A DNA stretch of 64,000 nucleotides, taken from assembly GCF_028561275.1 (NCBI RefSeq), contig NZ_JAQQTF010000002.1, positions 1,058,521 through 1,122,520 of the forward strand, given 5' to 3'. The stretch is from Aureisphaera galaxeae. Its GTDB lineage: Bacteria; Bacteroidota; Bacteroidia; Flavobacteriales; Flavobacteriaceae. The notes beneath the pieces are model-generated. The model worked only from the letters and a program-made list of their open reading frames with translations, ran no database searches and had not been told where the DNA came from. Numbering within the stretch: the first letter of the stretch is position 1; each line of letters begins with the position of its first letter. Below are positions 62,001 to 64,000 of this stretch, one piece after another. Position numbers and translations under genes: made by a program.

Positions 62001-64000
62001 TCGTAGTCACAAGGATCGGTAGGATCGGTATTATCCAATATCTCCTGGCCGTTGGTCACCCCGTCACCATCGCAGTCTGCATCGTTCCACTCTTGGCTTG
62101 GTGTTGTATCCTGGTTGGCAACTACCAAATCACAATTGTCAAGTGGATCAGTTCCATCTAATATTTCTTGACCGTTGGTCACTCCATCGCCGTCACAATC
62201 TAGGTCGTTCCACTCCTGAGTCGGAGTCGTATCTTGGCTTGCAAGTACGAAGTCACAAGGATCCGTTGGGTCCGTACCATCGGTCACCTCAGTGCCGTTG
62301 GTCACACCGTCACCATCACAATCAAGGGCATCCCAAGTCGCGGTAGGCGTAGTATCCTGGTTGGCCACCACAAGATCGCAAGGATCGAGCGGGTTGGTGC
62401 CATCCAATATCTCTTGTCCATTGGTTACTCCATCACCATCACAGTCCAAGGCTTCCCATGCCGCACTGGCAGGTACGCTCTGAGAGCTCAATTGGAAATC
62501 ACATGGGTCGGTTGGATCCGTTCCATCGGTTACCTCATCACCGTTCGTTACTCCATCACCGTCACAGTCTGCATCGTTCCATGCGGTACTTGGTGGCACC
62601 GTCTGGCTGGCAACCACAAGGTCACATGGATCGAGCGGGTCTGTTCCATCCAATATTTCCTGGCCGTTGGTCACACCATCACCATCACAGTCAAGGGCTT
62701 CCCAAGCTGGGGTCGGTGTTGTATCCTGACTCGCCAATACGAAATCACAAGGATCTGTTGGGTCCGTACCATCGGTAACCTCCGTGCCGTTGGTCACACC
62801 GTCACCATCACAATCAAGGGCATCCCAAGTCGCGGTAGGCGTCGTATCCTGGTTGGCAACCACAAGGTCGCAAGGATCGAGCGGGTTGGTGCCATCCAAT
62901 ATCTCCTGGCCGTTGGTCACTCCGTCACCGTCACAGTCAAGGGCATCCCAAGCTGCAGTCGTAGTTGAAGTATCCTGGCTCAATGGGTCGTAGTCACAAG
63001 GATCGGTTGGATCGGTATTGTCCAATATCTCCTGGCCGTTGGTCACACCGTCACCATCACAATCCAAGGCATCCCAGGTCGCTGTAGGTGTAGTGTCCTG
63101 ATTAGCCACTATTAGATCACATGGATCGAGCGGGTTGGTACCATCTAATACTTCCTGTCCATTGGTCACACCATCACCATCACAGTCAAGGGCTTCCCAA
63201 GTTGGGCTCGGTGTTGTATCCTGACTCGCCAATACGAAATCACAAGGATCCGTTGGGTCCGTACCATCGGTAACCTCCGTGCCGTTGGTCACTCCGTCAC
63301 CGTCACAATCAAGGGCATCCCAAGTCGCGGTAGGCGTCGTATCCTGGTTGGCAACCACAAGGTCGCAAGGATCGAGCGGGTTGGTGCCATCCAATATCTC
63401 TTGTCCGTTGGTTACTCCATCTCCATCACAATCCAAGGCTTCCCATGCCGCACTGGCAGGTACGCTCTGAGAGCTAAATTGGAAATCACAAGGATCTGTG
63501 GGGTCCGTACCATCAATAATTTCATCTCCGTTCGTTACTCCATCACCGTCACAGTCTGCATCGTTCCAAGCGGTACTTGGTGGCACCGTCTGGCTGGCAA
63601 CCACAAGGTCACAGCTATCCAATGGGTCCGTGCCATCGGCAATCTCGTCACCGTTGGTCACTCCGTCACCATCACAGTCAAGGGCTTCCCAAGCTGGGGT
63701 CGGTGTTGTATCCTGACTCGCCAATACGAAATCACAAGGATCCGTTGGGTCCGTACCATCGGTAACCTCCGTGCCGTTGGTCACACCGTCACCATCACAA
63801 TCAAGGGCATCCCAAGTCGCGGTAGGCGTCGTATCCTGGTTGGCCACCACTAGATCACAGGGATCAAGCGGGTTGGTGCCGTCCAATATTTCCTGTCCAT
63901 TCGTTACACCGTCACCGTCACAGTCCAATGCCTCCCAAGCAGGGGTCGTTGGAACCGTCTGGCTCGACTGCATGAAGTCACAGGGATCGGTCGGGTCGGT
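59072..64000 (-). CDS. giant T9SS type B surface protein with calcium-loop repeat array (5' end outside window)
   Basis: The minus-strand frame is open from the window edge to TAA at 59072, at least 1642 residues, without its N-terminus. It consists of about 36 repeats of 41 residues with the pattern W-x3[13 protein letters not shown]4-DGT(D/N)P-x-DPCD-x-VxxSQ, which resembles thrombospondin type 3 calcium loops (DxDxDG) with two Cys per unit. The last 90 or so residues are a type B T9SS domain ([20 protein letters not shown] ... [13 protein letters not shown] ... [12 protein letters not shown]). The repeats should form a calcium-stabilised, disulfide-stapled rod that projects from the cell. 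It heads an operon with porP/sprF and the OmpA-type gene, as sprB-like adhesins do. Confidence 0.92.
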   Translation of the reverse strand, partial: TDPTDPCDFMQSSQTVPTTPAWEALDCDGDGVTNGQEILDGTNPLDPCDLVVANQDTTPTATWDALDCDGDGVTNGTEVTDGTDPTDPCDFVLASQDTTPTPAWEALDCDGDGVTNGDEIADGTDPLDSCDLVVASQTVPPSTAWNDADCDGDGVTNGDEIIDGTDPTDPCDFQFSSQSVPASAAWEALDCDGDGVTNGQEILDGTNPLDPCDLVVANQDTTPTATWDALDCDGDGVTNGTEVTDGTDPTDPCDFVLASQDTTPSPTWEALDCDGDGVTNGQEVLDGTNPLDPCDLIVANQDTTPTATWDALDCDGDGVTNGQEILDNTDPTDPCDYDPLSQDTSTTTAAWDALDCDGDGVTNGQEILDGTNPLDPCDLVVANQDTTPTATWDALDCDGDGVTNGTEVTDGTDPTDPCDFVLASQDTTPTPAWEALDCDGDGVTNGQEILDGTDPLDPCDLVVASQTVPPSTAWNDADCDGDGVTNGDEVTDGTDPTDPCDFQLSSQSVPASAAWEALDCDGDGVTNGQEILDGTNPLDPCDLVVANQDTTPTATWDALDCDGDGVTNGTEVTDGTDPTDPCDFVLASQDTTPTQEWNDLDCDGDGVTNGQEILDGTDPLDNCDLVVANQDTTPSQEWNDADCDGDGVTNGQEILDNTDPTDPCDYDPLSQDTSTTTAAWDALDCDGDGVTNGQEILDGTNPLDPCDLVVANQDTTPTATWDALDCDGDGVTNGTEVTDGTDPTDPCDFVLASQDTTPTPAWEALDCDGDGVSNGQEILDGTDPLDNCDLVVANQDTTPSQEWNDGDCDGDGVTNGQEVLDNTDPTDPCDYDPNSQDITITTAEWDALDCDGDGVTNGQEILDGTNPLDPCDLVVANQDTTPTQEWNDLDCDGDGVTNGQEVLDGTDPIDPCDFILANQDTTPTQEWNDLDCDGDGVSNGQEILDGTDPLDNCDLVVANQDTTPSQEWNDGDCDGDGVTNGQEVLDNTDPTDPCDYDPNSQDITITTAEWDALDCDGDGVTNGQEILDGTNPLDPCDLVIANQDTTPTQEWNDLDCDGDGVSNGQEVLDGTDPIDPCDFILANQDTTPTQEWNDLDCDGDGVSNGQEVLDGTDPLDDCDLVADNQDTEPSQEWEDEDCDGDGVTNGDEIIDGTDPTDPCEFMLENATVPQTPEWEALDCDGDGVSNGQEVIDGTNPLDPCDLVVANQDTPPTQEWNDADCDGDGVTNGDEIVDGTDPTDPCDFVLASQTLPPSQEWNDLDCDGDGVTNGDEILDGTDPLDECDLVHTSQTVPPSPEWIDGDCDGDGVTNGDEIIDGTDPVDPCDFMFENTTVPQTPEWEALDCDGDGVPNGTEIDQDGTDPLDPCDFVLTSQTLPPSEEWEALDCDGDGLPNGDEIEIGTDPQDPDTDGDGVPDGQEVEDGTDPLDICDFILESQTIPPSEAWNDIDCDGDGVPNGTEVDPTDGNNDPTDPADPCDFNWQDQDITIVSDEWLELDCDGDGIPNGDEVVIDDEGDPTDTQDNNDNGIPDHVEVNNGDPDAEDNLEVFDIMTPNGDGLNDVFVIRNIENYPNNTLEIFNRWGVKVYETEGYGQGDNFFRGLSNGRVTIDRGDRLPVGTYYYVLNYVNRQGESKQLAGPLYINRR
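59380..64000 (-). repeat. tandem array of 123-bp units coding for calcium-loop repeats
   Basis: About 36 units of 123 bp are seen, and the array continues beyond the window. Alternating unit types (NPLDPCDL and DPTDPCDF ends) make a 246-bp double unit, and longer blocks recur, for example near 61780-62000, 62270-62480, 62780-63000 and 63270-63470, at high nucleotide identity. Units towards the 3' end of the gene (59380-60600) are more diverged and contain insertions. Confidence 0.93.

Noticed and set aside
61598..63853. Long plus-strand open frames opposite the repeat array (up to 244 residues)
   Set aside because: They are produced by the repeated minus-strand sequence and have no start context, family match or independent codon pattern.
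59380..64000. CRISPR-like regular repeats
   Set aside because: The period is 123 bp, every unit is an in-frame 41-residue protein repeat, and there are no unique spacers. It is coding repeat DNA.

Overview
The window is chromosomal DNA of a marine-type Flavobacteriaceae (Bacteroidota). The evidence is convergent: type IX secretion (T9SS) sorting domains of both types (type A on two secreted proteins, gliding-associated type B on the giant repeat protein), a PorP/SprF protein, GLPGLI and DUF5686 proteins, a SusC-like/TonB-type barrel with a CarboxypepD_reg N-terminus, 2TM and LytTR proteins, low GC, and promoters with the Bacteroidota -7 box TAnnTTTG. I see no rRNA, tRNA, CRISPR array, insertion sequence or prophage. 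Both window edges cut giant minus-strand secreted-protein genes.

Layout. 1-12 kb: two paralogous giant surface proteins (1-3555, 3' end missing; 4987-11016) built of HYR/Ig-like modules, with a membrane-anchored LuxR-type regulator and a 54-residue coiled-coil protein between them, then two small uncharacterised genes. 12-13.8 kb: a DM13 lipoprotein and an outer-membrane barrel. 13.8-21 kb: a GLPGLI-GLPGLI-TonB-type receptor operon diverging from a histidine kinase/OmpR regulator pair; the shared intergenic region carries three exact-period 10-bp direct repeats. A 216-bp tandem duplication follows the regulator gene. 21-31 kb: deoxynucleoside kinase, membrane and soluble pyrophosphatases, a T9SS-secreted protein, DUF5686 protein, pyruvate dehydrogenase E1 beta. 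31-35 kb: an uncharacterised envelope protein and a LytS/LytTR two-component pair. 35-48 kb, mostly plus strand: electron transfer flavoprotein, bifunctional nuclease, a nucleoside transporter with a lipocalin-like periplasmic front end, thymidylate synthase, two TonB-C-like proteins, an ergothioneine locus (egtB, egtD, DUF427, convergent PLP enzyme), 2TM protein, dihydrofolate reductase, fructosamine kinase, FabD. 48-50 kb: two AraC-type regulators separated by a structured 427-bp gap. 50-56 kb: amidohydrolase, GalE, sugar aminotransferase, KDO transferase, DUF2461 and a LexA-like XRE/S24 regulator with two palindromic operators. 56-64 kb: an OmpA/TPR/propeller protein, PorP/SprF and a giant protein with at least 36 calcium-loop repeats, the usual T9SS adhesin trio.

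The most unusual feature is the architecture of the two giant proteins at 1-11016. Their HYR-type modules appear to be split repeatedly at the same point, directly after a conserved Asp-Asn-Cys, by unrelated guest domains (LamG, a SUEL-type lectin and others). Other points of interest are the three-repeat operator at 18449-18478, the twin operator at 55994-56030, several promoters whose -7 box lies 3-4 bases from the ATG (candidate leaderless transcripts), and the homogenised calcium-loop array. Function statements are read from sequence motifs; no search was run.
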